Counted from the stretch's first letter, positions 6,743 through 14,723 are shown. The stretch is DNA of 42,432 nt from an uncultured Holdemania sp. (GCA_947037125.1 CAMQTJ010000012.1:1-42432); one strand, 5' to 3'. A program made the numbers and translations. The notes: generated by a model not told the origin, from the letters alone.

Positions 6743-7450
6743 ATGAAAAAAGATAAACAGTATTATTTAAGCAAATTTGTGTTCTTTACACTTATTGTAT
6801 CAATAATATTTATAGGGGTTAAAATTTATTTTGCACCAGTACACATTGATCCAACGGCTCCTTATATAAATGTTAAAGGTGATTATGTATTAATGTTTAC
6901 TCAATGTATTTTAGGGATTATAGCAATGTTACTACCAAGTAAAATTGAACATAAGTTACAAATATCAATACCTTCAGGAATGATGGTGCTTTATGTTTTA
7001 TTTTTATACTGTGCTATATTTTTAGGTGAAGTGAGAAGTTTTTATTACACTGTTCCACATTGGGATACACTACTTCATGCATTTAGTGGAGGTATGTGTG
7101 GTGCGCTAGGATTTGCTTTTGTATCGTATTTAAATAAAACTGATAAAATTCCGATGATATTAAGTCCGTTTTTTGTTGCATTATTCGCGTTTTGTTTTGC
7201 TGTTACAATTGGAGTTGTATGGGAAATATATGAATTTACTTTCGACGGTTTATTGCAATTAAACATGCAGAAGTTTATGCTAGAAAATGGTGAACAATTT
7301 GTCGGTCGTGCTGCTTTGTATGACACAATGAAAGACTTAATAGTCGATTGTGTTGGAGCGTTCATTGTAACTTTTATTGGTTATATTAGTTTGAAAAAAG
7401 GCAATGGATGGGTGCAGTCATTACAATTCTTAAAAAAGAAGAAGGTTTAA
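6743..7450 (+). CDS. Multi-pass membrane protein, possibly YjdF/DUF2238-related
   Basis: A 235-residue protein with about six membrane segments. Conserved-looking polar positions lie near membrane ends: HWDTLLHAFSGGMCGALG (about 109-126), VVWEIYEFTFDG (about 156-167), and YDTMKDLIVDCVGA (about 193-206). This WDxxLH / WExxEF / DTxxDL layout resembles the YjdF (DUF2238) family of inner-membrane proteins of unknown function; the link is by pattern only. AAGGAG lies before the ATG and the gene has its own promoter. It is followed by the cysS promoter, which starts right at the stop codon. Confidence 0.6.
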   Translation: MKKDKQYYLSKFVFFTLIVSIIFIGVKIYFAPVHIDPTAPYINVKGDYVLMFTQCILGIIAMLLPSKIEHKLQISIPSGMMVLYVLFLYCAIFLGEVRSFYYTVPHWDTLLHAFSGGMCGALGFAFVSYLNKTDKIPMILSPFFVALFAFCFAVTIGVVWEIYEFTFDGLLQLNMQKFMLENGEQFVGRAALYDTMKDLIVDCVGAFIVTFIGYISLKKGNGWVQSLQFLKKKKV

Positions 7451-7480
7451 TTGTAAATAGATAACATAATAGGTTATAAT
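7451..7480 (+). promoter_or_regulatory. Promoter of the cysS operon
   Basis: TTGTAA (7451-7456) and TATAAT (7475-7480) with an 18-nt spacer. The predicted transcript has a leader of about 108 nt before cysS. Confidence 0.6.
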
Positions 7481-7533
7481 CTAAGTGAATGAATAATTTA
7501 GTTAGATAAATACATCAAGTAAGTATAATGTAT

Positions 7534-7556
7534 GCGTCTAGTTAATAGGCGCTTTT
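7534..7556 (+). other. Hairpin in the cysS leader, possible attenuator
   Basis: GCGTCTA (7534-7540) pairs with TAGGCGC (7546-7552), including one G-U, around GTTAA and is followed by TTTT. It lies inside the transcribed leader, 39 nt before cysS. It could be a weak terminator/attenuator, or a remnant terminator of upstream transcription. No T-box consensus is present. Confidence 0.4.
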
Positions 7557-7594
7557 ATTATGAAGTGCTAGATAAAAATAGAAAGAAGAATAAA

Positions 7595-8926
7595 ATGATT
7601 AAATTATACAATAGTAAATCAAATAAAGTTGAAGAATTTAAACCAATTGTAGAAAACAAGGTAAATATGTATGTGTGTGGACCAACAGTGTATAATCATG
7701 CACATATTGGTAATGCAAGACCAGTTATTGTATTTGATACTTTAAGACGACTATTTGAAAGTTGTGGATATGATGTGAAATACGCATCAAACTTTACAGA
7801 TGTAGACGATAAAATTATCAATAAAGCACAAGAAGAAAATGTCAGTGAATCAGTTATTTCACAACGTTATATTGATGCATATAGTAAACTTAGGGATGAA
7901 CTTAATACACTACCATTATATGCAACACCTAAAGTAACGCAGGTTATGGATAAAATTATTAGTTTCATCAATAGCCTTGTGGAAAGTGGAAATGCATATG
8001 AATCACAAGGGGATGTATACTTTAGTGTTACAAGTATTGATAACTATGGGGTCTTATCAAAACAAAAAATAGAAGATTTATTAGTCGGCGCAAGAATAGA
8101 TGAGAATACTAAAAAAGTTAATCCTTCAGATTTCACGCTGTGGAAAAAAACTGAAAAAGGATTAAAGTGGGATAGCCCATGGTCAACAGGTCGTCCGGGT
8201 TGGCATACTGAATGTGTTGTTATGATTAAGGATGTATTTGCTGATATGATTGATATACATGGTGGAGGTATGGATTTACGCTTTCCACATCATGATAATG
8301 AAATTGCGCAATCATGTGCTTTTCAAAAACATGAATTAGCAAACTTTTGGATGCATAATGCTATGATTAATATTGACGGTGAAAAAATGAGTAAGTCACT
8401 TGGAAATGTTCGTTGGGCAAAAGATATTGTAGATTTACTAGGTACTAATGTTGTGAGATGGTTAATGCTTGGAACACATTATCGTAGTGAATTAAACTTT
8501 AGCGATGAAACAATTGAAACTGCAAAAAAAGAATTAAGTAAAGTTGAAACTGCTCTAAAACTTGGACAGGTAAAATTAGCGATAAGTCGTTATAAGTTAG
8601 ATGATGAAATTAATGAAGATTATGATAAATTTATTAGCGAAATGTCTAATGACTTAAATACTGCAAATGCTTACGCACAAATATTTGATAGTGTTAAAAA
8701 AATTAATTCATTAATTAGAGCAAATGATGATGATTTAACTAGCCTTAAAGTTTATATCAATAGTGTCATTAAAATGCTTGATGTATTAGGAATCAGCGTG
8801 AAAAATATTTGTTTAAATGATGAAGAGATTTTAATGTATGAACAATGGGTAGCTTACAAAAAAGCTAAGGATTTTGACAATGCCGATAAACTTAGAAATA
8901 TTCTTGTAGAAAAGGGTGTGCTATAA
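7595..8926 (+). CDS. cysS: Cysteinyl-tRNA synthetase
   Basis: A 443-residue class I aminoacyl-tRNA synthetase that charges tRNA-Cys. The HIGH-type motif is HIGN (37-40) within MYVCGPTVYNHAHIGNAR, with zinc ligand Cys28. Further marks are TECVVM and HGGGMDLRFPHHDNEIAQS, and KMSKS at 264-268. The C-terminal part is the DALR-type helical domain. The ATG at 7595 is chosen over an in-frame ATG at 7532, because the latter adds 21 non-family residues and lies in the leader hairpin; GAAAGAAG precedes 7595. The protein is slightly shorter than Bacillus CysS. It overlaps mrnC by one base (TAATG). Confidence 0.95.
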   Translation: MIKLYNSKSNKVEEFKPIVENKVNMYVCGPTVYNHAHIGNARPVIVFDTLRRLFESCGYDVKYASNFTDVDDKIINKAQEENVSESVISQRYIDAYSKLRDELNTLPLYATPKVTQVMDKIISFINSLVESGNAYESQGDVYFSVTSIDNYGVLSKQKIEDLLVGARIDENTKKVNPSDFTLWKKTEKGLKWDSPWSTGRPGWHTECVVMIKDVFADMIDIHGGGMDLRFPHHDNEIAQSCAFQKHELANFWMHNAMINIDGEKMSKSLGNVRWAKDIVDLLGTNVVRWLMLGTHYRSELNFSDETIETAKKELSKVETALKLGQVKLAISRYKLDDEINEDYDKFISEMSNDLNTANAYAQIFDSVKKINSLIRANDDDLTSLKVYINSVIKMLDVLGISVKNICLNDEEILMYEQWVAYKKAKDFDNADKLRNILVEKGVL

Positions 8927-9309
8927 TGAAAGTATCAGAACTTACAGGGAGTACACTTGCTTATTTAGGTGATGCAGTTTGGTCACTTTTAGTAAGAGAA
9001 TATTTAATTGAACAAGGTTTAACAAAAGCTAAGGACTTACAAGTTAATAGTATTAATTATGTAAGTGCAAAGTCACAAGTTAGAATATTTAGACATTTTG
9101 AAGAATTGAATTATTTTGATGAAAAAGATTTAGAGATTTACAAGCGTGGTCGTAATTTTAAAAGTGATAGCATTCCAAAAAATACTGACGTAAAAACATA
9201 CCGTGCATCAACAGGCTTTGAAGCTTTGATTGGTTATTGGTATATTGAAAAAAAAGAAACTAAATTGACAGTATTTTGGGAAGATGTTAAGACTTGGATG
9301 GGAGAATAA
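8926..9309 (+). CDS. mrnC: Mini-ribonuclease III (23S rRNA maturation)
   Basis: A 127-residue RNase III catalytic domain without a double-stranded RNA-binding domain, as in Mini-III, which trims 23S rRNA precursor ends. The active-site helix is LAYLGDAVWSLLVREYL (12-28), whose Asp/Glu residues bind metal, and the second signature is STGFEALIGYWYIE (99-112). The start overlaps the cysS stop, indicating translational coupling. The position between cysS and rlmB is the same as in Bacillus. Confidence 0.93.
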   Translation: MKVSELTGSTLAYLGDAVWSLLVREYLIEQGLTKAKDLQVNSINYVSAKSQVRIFRHFEELNYFDEKDLEIYKRGRNFKSDSIPKNTDVKTYRASTGFEALIGYWYIEKKETKLTVFWEDVKTWMGE

Positions 9310-9310
9310 T

Positions 9311-10036
9311 ATGGCACAATATATCTATGGTAAAAACCTTATTGTTGAAAGAATAGGGCAAAGAAAAGCAATAACAAAAATATTTTTAATGAAGGATTTA
9401 AATGATCAAAAATTAAGTTATGTAGTTAAGGCTAGTAATATTAATTTTGAGATTTGTGAGCGTAAAGTATTAGATAAGTTAGCTAGTGGAAATAAGCACC
9501 AAGGAATTGTTGCGGAAATTGAAGATTATAAAACAGTATCTGTAGAAGAATTACTTGCGAAGTGTAAAAACAAAAAGCAACCATTAATTGTTATGCTTGA
9601 TCAATTAGAAGATCCTCATAATTTAGGTGCTATTTTAAGAACATGTGATGCAATTGATGCTGATGGAGTTATCTTTAAGAAAAATAATTCTGTAGGATTA
9701 AATGCAACAGTAGCTAAAGTATCTACAGGTGCTATTGAAACAGTTCCAGTATGTGAGGTAGTGAATTTATCTGCAACACTTGCCACACTTAAAAATGCAG
9801 GTTTTTGGGCTTATGGAACAGATGCGCAAAACTCAGTTGATTATCGTACTCCAAAATATGATACTCCTGTTGTTTTAGTTATAGGGTCTGAGGGGAATGG
9901 AATTTCTCAACTAGTTAAGAAAAACTGCGATCAAATGATCAACCTACCTATGAAAGGTAGTATATCTTCATTAAATGCATCAGTTGCTTGTGCAATTTGC
10001 TTGTATGAAATAAACAGCAAGCGTAATCCAGTATAG
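9311..10036 (+). CDS. rlmB: 23S rRNA (guanosine-2'-O-)-methyltransferase RlmB
   Basis: A 241-residue SpoU/TrmH-family SAM-dependent methyltransferase, expected to 2'-O-methylate the conserved P-loop guanosine of 23S rRNA. An N-terminal L30e-like substrate-binding domain (about 1-75) is followed by the knotted catalytic domain. That domain has motif 1 DQLEDPHNLGAILRTCDA, motif 2 VIGSEGNGIS, and motif 3 LPMKGSISSLNASVACAI. The ATG at 9311 has GGGAG 5 nt upstream. The gene starts one base after mrnC stops. In Bacillus yacP/rae1 follows; here the sigma factor follows directly. Confidence 0.92.
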   Translation: MAQYIYGKNLIVERIGQRKAITKIFLMKDLNDQKLSYVVKASNINFEICERKVLDKLASGNKHQGIVAEIEDYKTVSVEELLAKCKNKKQPLIVMLDQLEDPHNLGAILRTCDAIDADGVIFKKNNSVGLNATVAKVSTGAIETVPVCEVVNLSATLATLKNAGFWAYGTDAQNSVDYRTPKYDTPVVLVIGSEGNGISQLVKKNCDQMINLPMKGSISSLNASVACAICLYEINSKRNPV

Positions 10037-10046
10037 GAGAAAGCTT

Positions 10047-10667
10047 ATGGCTAAAAGAAATTATAAAGAATTAAACGATTATGAATTGTTATATTTAATT
10101 TATCAAAGTGATGATCTTGCTTTTAATGAGCTTAGTTGCAAGTATGAAGCATACATAGTTTATCTTGTTGATAGTATTTATCGTACAGATCCATGTGGTG
10201 TTTCTAAAGAAGACTGCATTCAAGAATGTAAATTAAGATTTTATGAGGCTGTAAAAAGTTTTCGGGATGATCAAGGATGTTCATTTCTTACTTACCTAAC
10301 AGTTTGTGTTAAGCGTAAGATGATGGGATTTCAAAGATACAAACACCAATATGTTCAAAGAGCTGTTGGGATGATGTCTTTAGATATGATGATTGGTGAA
10401 GACGAACAAAGCTATCTTGTTGACAATATTAGGTGTAAAGATAAAATGCTTGAGCCTGAATATCGTACAAGATATAATGATTCTGTAAGAAAAGTTAATT
10501 CGTTTATAATGGATTTAAGTGAACAAGATCAAAAAATATGGCAAATGATGAATGCGGATTTATCGTATCAACAAGCTGCCGATTTAATTGGAATTAGTAA
10601 AAAAACATATGATAATCGCTGTCAAAGTATAAAAAGACGAATTATTAGAAGTATTTATCAGGAATAA
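10047..10667 (+). CDS. RNA polymerase sigma-70 family factor (SigH position)
   Basis: A 206-residue sigma factor. Region 2 spans about 15-110 (AFNELSCKYEAYIVYLV, and CIQECKLRFYEAVKSFRDDQGCSFLTYL, the core- and -10-binding part). Region 4 spans about 150-205, with the helix-turn-helix LSYQQAADLIGISKKTYDNRCQSIKRRI. Its place between rlmB and rpmG-secE-nusG is that of sigH in Bacillus, which controls early sporulation and competence. The sequence is diverged enough that orthology rests on gene order. GGAGAAAGC precedes the ATG. Confidence 0.85.
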   Translation: MAKRNYKELNDYELLYLIYQSDDLAFNELSCKYEAYIVYLVDSIYRTDPCGVSKEDCIQECKLRFYEAVKSFRDDQGCSFLTYLTVCVKRKMMGFQRYKHQYVQRAVGMMSLDMMIGEDEQSYLVDNIRCKDKMLEPEYRTRYNDSVRKVNSFIMDLSEQDQKIWQMMNADLSYQQAADLIGISKKTYDNRCQSIKRRIIRSIYQE

Positions 10668-10679
10668 TGCATTAGTAGT

Positions 10680-10708
10680 TTGACTAAAATTTCTCGATAT
10701 GGTAAAGT
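10680..10708 (+). promoter_or_regulatory. Promoter of rpmG-secE-nusG
   Basis: TTGACT (10680-10685) and TAAAGT (10703-10708) with a 17-nt spacer. Confidence 0.7.
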
Positions 10709-10743
10709 GAATAAGCATAATTAGTGACGGAGGTGTTTTAATA

Positions 10744-10899
10744 ATGGCAAAAACAGATAGAGTAATTTTGACATGTACTATATGTCTATCACGTAATTAT
10801 ACGACTAGTCGTAATAAAAAGACTCAAACAGAGAGATTAGAACTTAATAAATTTTGTAAAAATTGTAACGAACATACAGTACATAAAGAAACAAAATAG
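10744..10899 (+). CDS. rpmG: 50S ribosomal protein L33
   Basis: A 51-residue zinc-ribbon L33. It has the two CxxC pairs (Cys11/Cys14 and Cys38/Cys41) and the family frame [20 protein letters not shown], ending [19 protein letters not shown] lies upstream of the ATG. The gene is short and precedes secE by 11 nt, whose ribosome-binding site (GGAGGG) overlaps its stop codon. Zn-containing L33 is the form used when zinc is sufficient. Confidence 0.95.
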   Translation: MAKTDRVILTCTICLSRNYTTSRNKKTQTERLELNKFCKNCNEHTVHKETK

Positions 10900-10910
10900 G
10901 AGGGTATTAT

Positions 10911-11093
10911 ATGTTGAAATGGTTTAGTTTAAGTGGTATTGCAAAAGAAGTAAAACGTATTCGCTGGCCTAGAACAAAAGATTTAGTTGAACATTCAACA
11001 GAAGTAATCGCATTTACAGTTGCTTTTGGTGTGTTTTTTGTAGCTTGTGAATTTCTAATTTCATTCTTTTTAAAGATGATAGGAATAGGTTAG
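10911..11093 (+). CDS. secE: Preprotein translocase subunit SecE
   Basis: A 60-residue small translocon subunit. A cytoplasmic amphipathic helix contains the conserved EVKRIRWPRTKDL motif (13-25), followed by one membrane helix (about 32-56). It clamps the two halves of SecY in the SecYEG channel. Typical position between rpmG and nusG; GGAGGG is the ribosome-binding site. Confidence 0.95.
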   Translation: MLKWFSLSGIAKEVKRIRWPRTKDLVEHSTEVIAFTVAFGVFFVACEFLISFFLKMIGIG

Positions 11094-11103
11094 GTAAATA
11101 TAA

Positions 11104-11649
11104 ATGGAAGACAAACAGTGGTACGTTGTTAATACGTACGCAGGACATGAAAATCGTGTAAAAGAAAACTTACAAAGACGTGTTGATTCAATGGGTATTA
11201 GTGAGTTTATGTTTAAAATATTAGTTGCTGAAGAAACTGAAGTTGAGTATAAAAATGGTAAGCCTGTTGAAAAAGCGAAAAACTTATTTCCAGGGTATTT
11301 ATTCGTTCAAATGATTATGACGGATGAAGCTTGGTATGTAGTTCGTAATACACCAGGAGTTACAGGATTTATCGGATCATCAGGTGGTGGAGCTAAACCG
11401 TTCCCAGTATCTCCTGAAGAAATCGAATCAATTTTACGTAGAATTGGTGTTGGCGAGAAGAAAATTAATGTTGACTTCACTGTTGGAGATCGCGTTAAGG
11501 TTTTGACTGGTCCATTAATTAATATCGAAGGTGTAGTTGAGTCAATGAGCAATGAAAATTGTGAAGCTACAGTATTATGTGTTTTATTTGGTCGTGAAAC
11601 ACCAACAGAAATCTCATACGATGACTTACAAAAAATAGATTTTATCTAA
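11104..11649 (+). CDS. nusG: Transcription termination/antitermination factor NusG
   Basis: A 181-residue elongation factor that binds RNA polymerase. The NGN domain (about 4-110) starts WYVVNTYAGHENRVKENL and includes LFPGYLFVQM and VRNTPGVTGFIG. The KOW domain (about 125-175) has VGDRVKVLTGPLINIEGVV. It is followed by a terminator. In Bacillus rplK follows immediately, but here 4.7 kb of other genes intervene. Confidence 0.97.
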   Translation: MEDKQWYVVNTYAGHENRVKENLQRRVDSMGISEFMFKILVAEETEVEYKNGKPVEKAKNLFPGYLFVQMIMTDEAWYVVRNTPGVTGFIGSSGGGAKPFPVSPEEIESILRRIGVGEKKINVDFTVGDRVKVLTGPLINIEGVVESMSNENCEATVLCVLFGRETPTEISYDDLQKIDFI

Positions 11650-11655
11650 AAATTA

Positions 11656-11686
11656 ACTACTAGCATATAATATGTTAGTAGTTTTT
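11656..11686 (+). terminator. Terminator of rpmG-secE-nusG
   Basis: ACTACTAGCAT pairs with ATGTTAGTAGT (one G-U) around a short AT loop, followed by a T run. Confidence 0.88.
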
Positions 11687-11738
11687 ATTTATAATTTATG
11701 AAAAATAAGTTAAAATAGAATAAGAAAAGAGGATTATT

Positions 11739-13076
11739 ATGAAATATGTTGAAAGAGTAATAAGTGAATACGAAATAAAAGATAAAAGTATGCCAGAATT
11801 TATACAAGCTTTAAAAGAAGTTTTACTATCAACTTCAGTTATATTTGAAAAATATCCTGAATATGAAAAAATGGCTATCCTAGAAAGACTTTGCGAACCA
11901 GAAAAAATATTACAGTTCAAAGTACCTTGGATGGATGATCTTGGGACAATTCATGTAAACCGTGGATACCGAGTTCAGTTTAGTGGAGTATTAGGACCTT
12001 ATAAAGGTGGGTTAAGATTGCACCCATCTGTAAATCTTGGAGTATTGAAATTCTTAGGTTTTGAACAGGTATTTAAAAATGCCCTAACTACATTGCCTAT
12101 TGGTGGTGGTAAAGGTGGAAGCGATTTTAACCCTAAAGGAAAAAGCGATAATGAAATCATGAGATTTTGTCAAAGCTTTATGACAGAATTATATTCTCAC
12201 ATTGGACCTGATGTCGATGTTCCTGCTGGAGACATGGGTACAGGTGCACGTGAAATTGGATTTTTATTTGGGCAATATCGTCGTATCAAAAAAATGTCTG
12301 AACGTGGTGTAATAACAGGTAAAGGACTTAGCTATGGTGGTTCTTTAGCGAGAAAACAAGCTACAGGTTATGGATTAATTTATTTTGTTAAGGAAATCTG
12401 TGAATATCACAATATCGAAATGGCTAATAAAAAGGCAATTGTTTCAGGTAGTGGGAATGTTGCAATTTATGCTTGCGAAAAAGCGCAGGAATATGGTATT
12501 AAAGTTGTAGCAATGAGTGATTCGAAAGGCTATATCATTGATAATAATATTAATCTTGATGTAGTTAAAAATATAAAAGAGCAACTTAGAGTGTCTTTAA
12601 GTGAATATCCAACACTTGCAAATAGTGGAGAATATTTTGAAGGTTCAATATATGATGCAAATATTAAAGCAGAATTTATTTTACCTTGCGCTACACAAAA
12701 CGAAATTAATGAAACAAGAGCTAAGCAATTAGTTGATAATGGATGTATCTTAGTTGGTGAAGGCGCAAACATGCCAAATGATAATGAAGCAATTAAAGTA
12801 TATTTAGAAAATGGAGTAATCTTTGCGCCAGGTAAAGCTGCAAATGCTGGTGGTGTTGCAACTTCGGCATTAGAAATGACACAAAATTCAATGAGATTAA
12901 GTTGGACATTTGAAGAGGTTGATGAAAAATTACAACAAATTATGGCAAGTATTCATGAACAATGTTTAACTGCTATGCAACGTTATGATCTAGATAGTAA
13001 AAACTATGTAGCTTCAGCTAATATTGCTGGTATGGAAAAAGTAATAGAAGCAATGATTGCACAAGGCGATTACTAA
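11739..13076 (+). CDS. gdhA: Glutamate dehydrogenase (probably NADP-dependent)
   Basis: A 445-residue enzyme of the hexameric class that interconverts 2-oxoglutarate plus ammonia and glutamate. The substrate-binding region has YKGGLRLHPSVN and the catalytic-lysine motif LPIGGGKGGSDF. PAGDMGTGAREIGFLFGQYRRI is characteristic of the roughly 450-residue NADP-type enzymes. The Rossmann domain contains VSGSGNVAIYA. GAGGA precedes the ATG, and a terminator on each side makes it a single-gene unit. It interrupts the usual nusG-rplK junction. Confidence 0.95.
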   Translation: MKYVERVISEYEIKDKSMPEFIQALKEVLLSTSVIFEKYPEYEKMAILERLCEPEKILQFKVPWMDDLGTIHVNRGYRVQFSGVLGPYKGGLRLHPSVNLGVLKFLGFEQVFKNALTTLPIGGGKGGSDFNPKGKSDNEIMRFCQSFMTELYSHIGPDVDVPAGDMGTGAREIGFLFGQYRRIKKMSERGVITGKGLSYGGSLARKQATGYGLIYFVKEICEYHNIEMANKKAIVSGSGNVAIYACEKAQEYGIKVVAMSDSKGYIIDNNINLDVVKNIKEQLRVSLSEYPTLANSGEYFEGSIYDANIKAEFILPCATQNEINETRAKQLVDNGCILVGEGANMPNDNEAIKVYLENGVIFAPGKAANAGGVATSALEMTQNSMRLSWTFEEVDEKLQQIMASIHEQCLTAMQRYDLDSKNYVASANIAGMEKVIEAMIAQGDY

Positions 13077-13101
13077 AAATTAGCTATAAAAATTAAAAAA
13101 T

Positions 13102-13153
13102 AAGAATCCTATAAAGAATCAGTATTATGCTGAAATCTTTAGAGGATTCTTTT
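13102..13153 (+). terminator. Terminator of gdhA
   Basis: AAGAATCCT (13102-13110) pairs with AGGATTCTT (13143-13151). Further internal pairing (AAAGA/TCTTT, CAG/CTG) is present, and a short T run follows. The A-rich 5' flank could let it work on both strands. Confidence 0.85.
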
Positions 13154-13186
13154 ATTTGAAATATATATTAATAAACTTATAAATTA

Positions 13187-13237
13187 TTGATAAGCTAGCT
13201 TGGTATATGTTAATATTTAGATACCAAGTAAACTTGG
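13187..13237 (+). promoter_or_regulatory. Promoter with overlapping palindromes before the small membrane protein trio
   Basis: TTGATA (13187-13192) and TAATAT (13211-13216) form a promoter with an 18-nt spacer. CTTGGTAT (13199-13206) and ATACCAAG (13221-13228) are a perfect 8-bp inverted repeat flanking the -10. A third half-site CTTGG (13233-13237) forms a second palindrome with CCAAG. This is a strong candidate repressor operator. Confidence 0.55.
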
Positions 13238-13253
13238 CAAGGGCGGTGCTTAT

Positions 13254-13604
13254 ATGAATAAGGGTGAAATACTAAAAAGAAATATCAAAGATTGTAAAGA
13301 CAACGATGAATATTTAATGAAGGTAAAGATTAATGCATATAAATATTCATTATTTGCTATTTTATTTGTTAGTATATTTTTTACAATTGGTTTAAGTAAT
13401 CCAGAATTACCAACAATTATGTTTTTAAATATAAGTTGGGAAATTAATGAAATTGTTCAATTACCAATTTATATATTTTTTATAGTTTATTATTTGTATT
13501 ATTATTCAGTTTTAAAAGAAAAGAAAGATTTGTATATTGCTATATTTTTTATCACATGTATTAGTCTTATATTATTTGGTGTAGTTTTAGTAGATTTATT
13601 TTGA
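13254..13604 (+). CDS. Small membrane protein 1 of 3 (DUF6442-like)
   Basis: A 116-residue protein. The N-terminal signature is MNKGEILKRNIKDCKDNDEYLMKV, followed by about four hydrophobic helices (about 31-46, 56-66, 69-84, 94-114). The MNKxxIL...DEY head is shared with the next two genes and resembles the DUF6442 family of uncharacterised Firmicutes membrane proteins, commonly found beside an XRE regulator. AAGGGCGGTG is the ribosome-binding site. It is first in a run of three paralogues behind a palindromic promoter. The stop is TGA. Function unknown. Confidence 0.65.
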   Translation: MNKGEILKRNIKDCKDNDEYLMKVKINAYKYSLFAILFVSIFFTIGLSNPELPTIMFLNISWEINEIVQLPIYIFFIVYYLYYYSVLKEKKDLYIAIFFITCISLILFGVVLVDLF

Positions 13605-13648
13605 TGTTAGATAATATGGACGTTATAAACTAGAAAAGAGGATAAACA

Positions 13649-13972
13649 ATGAACAAAGATGATATTTTAAAAAGGAGTCAAAAAAATGATAAAAGCCAAG
13701 ATGAATATTTAATTAGTGTTGAATTGAAGGTTGCGCAGTATACACTTTATGCACTAGCGGTTGTTTTTGTTTTCTTAACATTTGCTGGAGCTGATGGAAC
13801 AATAAGCTTTCTAAATGTAACTTGTAGTTTAACTTCGTTCATCGTGTTTTTAATGGCATTGTGTGGAGTGGTTAAAGGAACTATTAGGTTTAAGATGTTG
13901 AAGAAAAAATCTAGCTTATTTCGGGTGGTTGTATGGAGTTTATTTATTTTAAGATTTTTATATCTACTTTAA
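13649..13972 (+). CDS. Small membrane protein 2 of 3 (DUF6442-like)
   Basis: A 107-residue paralogue of its neighbours. It begins MNKDDILKRSQKNDKSQDEYLISVELKVAQY, followed by three or four hydrophobic helices (about 31-48, 55-75, 88-106). AAGAGG precedes the ATG. It is 44 nt after the first copy and 29 nt before the third, so all three are probably one transcript. The head is well conserved while the membrane part is diverged, which points to an old duplication. Function unknown. Confidence 0.65.
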   Translation: MNKDDILKRSQKNDKSQDEYLISVELKVAQYTLYALAVVFVFLTFAGADGTISFLNVTCSLTSFIVFLMALCGVVKGTIRFKMLKKKSSLFRVVVWSLFILRFLYLL

Positions 13973-14001
13973 AACATAAATATAAAATAGGAGGTAATCA
14001 A

Positions 14002-14340
14002 ATGAATAAAGATGAAATCTTAAAAAGGAACATTAATGATTGTAAGAATAATGATGAATATAAAAGAAGTGTTGAAAAAAGAGCAAGTGAATTAGCGATT
14101 TATGCTATAACTTCATTAGCACTATTGTTTGGGTTTTTTCAGTATTTTGGTGTTGATGGTACTGTTTTATTTTTAGGAGAAACATATAAACTAAGCTCTT
14201 TTATGATGGTACCTTTAGTTTTATATCAAGCCGTATCAAGCGGGTATTATTTCTATGCCTATAGAAAACCTAAGAGTCTTGTTTGGTCATTATTTTGTAT
14301 GTTAGGGCTTATTGTGTTTTTTGTTAGAATATTTATATAG
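14002..14340 (+). CDS. Small membrane protein 3 of 3 (DUF6442-like)
   Basis: A 112-residue paralogue. It begins MNKDEILKRNINDCKNNDEYKRSVEKRASE, almost the same head as copy 1, followed by about four hydrophobic helices. The ATG at 14002 is chosen because AGGAGGT lies 8 nt upstream and because the conserved head starts there; an upstream in-frame ATG at 13933 lies within the preceding gene and lacks a ribosome-binding site. The XRE gene at 14505 is downstream on its own promoter, the usual company of this family. Function unknown. Confidence 0.65.
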   Translation: MNKDEILKRNINDCKNNDEYKRSVEKRASELAIYAITSLALLFGFFQYFGVDGTVLFLGETYKLSSFMMVPLVLYQAVSSGYYFYAYRKPKSLVWSLFCMLGLIVFFVRIFI

Positions 14341-14439
14341 TAATTATATATGATATCAATATAATGATGCGCTTGTCTAATAGATTAATAAGCATTATAA
14401 TAATTGTTAGGAAATGTGATTTATATATTTTCAATTGAG

Positions 14440-14492
14440 TTGATAATATAGATACAAAATAACTATAATTAGTTGGTACTTTATAATAAAGT
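14440..14492 (+). promoter_or_regulatory. Promoter and palindrome before the XRE gene
   Basis: TTGATA (14440-14445) and TATAAT (14464-14469) with an 18-nt spacer. ACTTTAT and ATAAAGT (14478-14484 and 14486-14492) form a perfect 15-bp palindrome between the -10 and the ribosome-binding site, well placed for autorepression. Confidence 0.55.
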
Positions 14493-14504
14493 AGTGGGAG
14501 CGAT

Positions 14505-14723
14505 ATGGAAAAAGATGAATTAGTTTTATACAATCGCTTAAAAGAAAGACGAGCGATATTGAAGATGTCACAAAGTGATTTAGCAAGCATGGTAGGAGTA
14601 TCAAGAAATACAATAAGTTCAATTGAGACGTTGCAATTTGTATGTAGTTCTAAACTTGCTTTAGTTTTATGTGCGGCATTAGATACTAAGTTTGAAGACT
14701 TATTTTATTTTAAAGAAGATTAA
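14505..14723 (+). CDS. XRE-family regulator of the YozG/YgzD type
   Basis: A 72-residue single-domain HTH protein. It starts at NRLKERRAILKMSQSDLASMVGVSRNTISSIE and ends with the family's LCAALDTKFEDLFYF, which corresponds to the common ALDVSIEDLFxF ending. GGGAG is the ribosome-binding site. Small regulators of this type usually sit beside membrane proteins like the three upstream here and are thought to repress them; that link is inferred from neighbourhood and from the palindromes in both promoters. Confidence 0.85.
   Translation: MEKDELVLYNRLKERRAILKMSQSDLASMVGVSRNTISSIETLQFVCSSKLALVLCAALDTKFEDLFYFKED

Noticed and set aside
7487-7594. T-box riboswitch before cysS
   Set aside because: The leader is too short and no T-box core sequence (TGGxACCGCG-like) is present; only one hairpin is seen.
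7532-7594. Longer cysS start at 7532
   Set aside because: It would begin inside the leader hairpin, lacks a ribosome-binding site and adds residues not found in CysS proteins.
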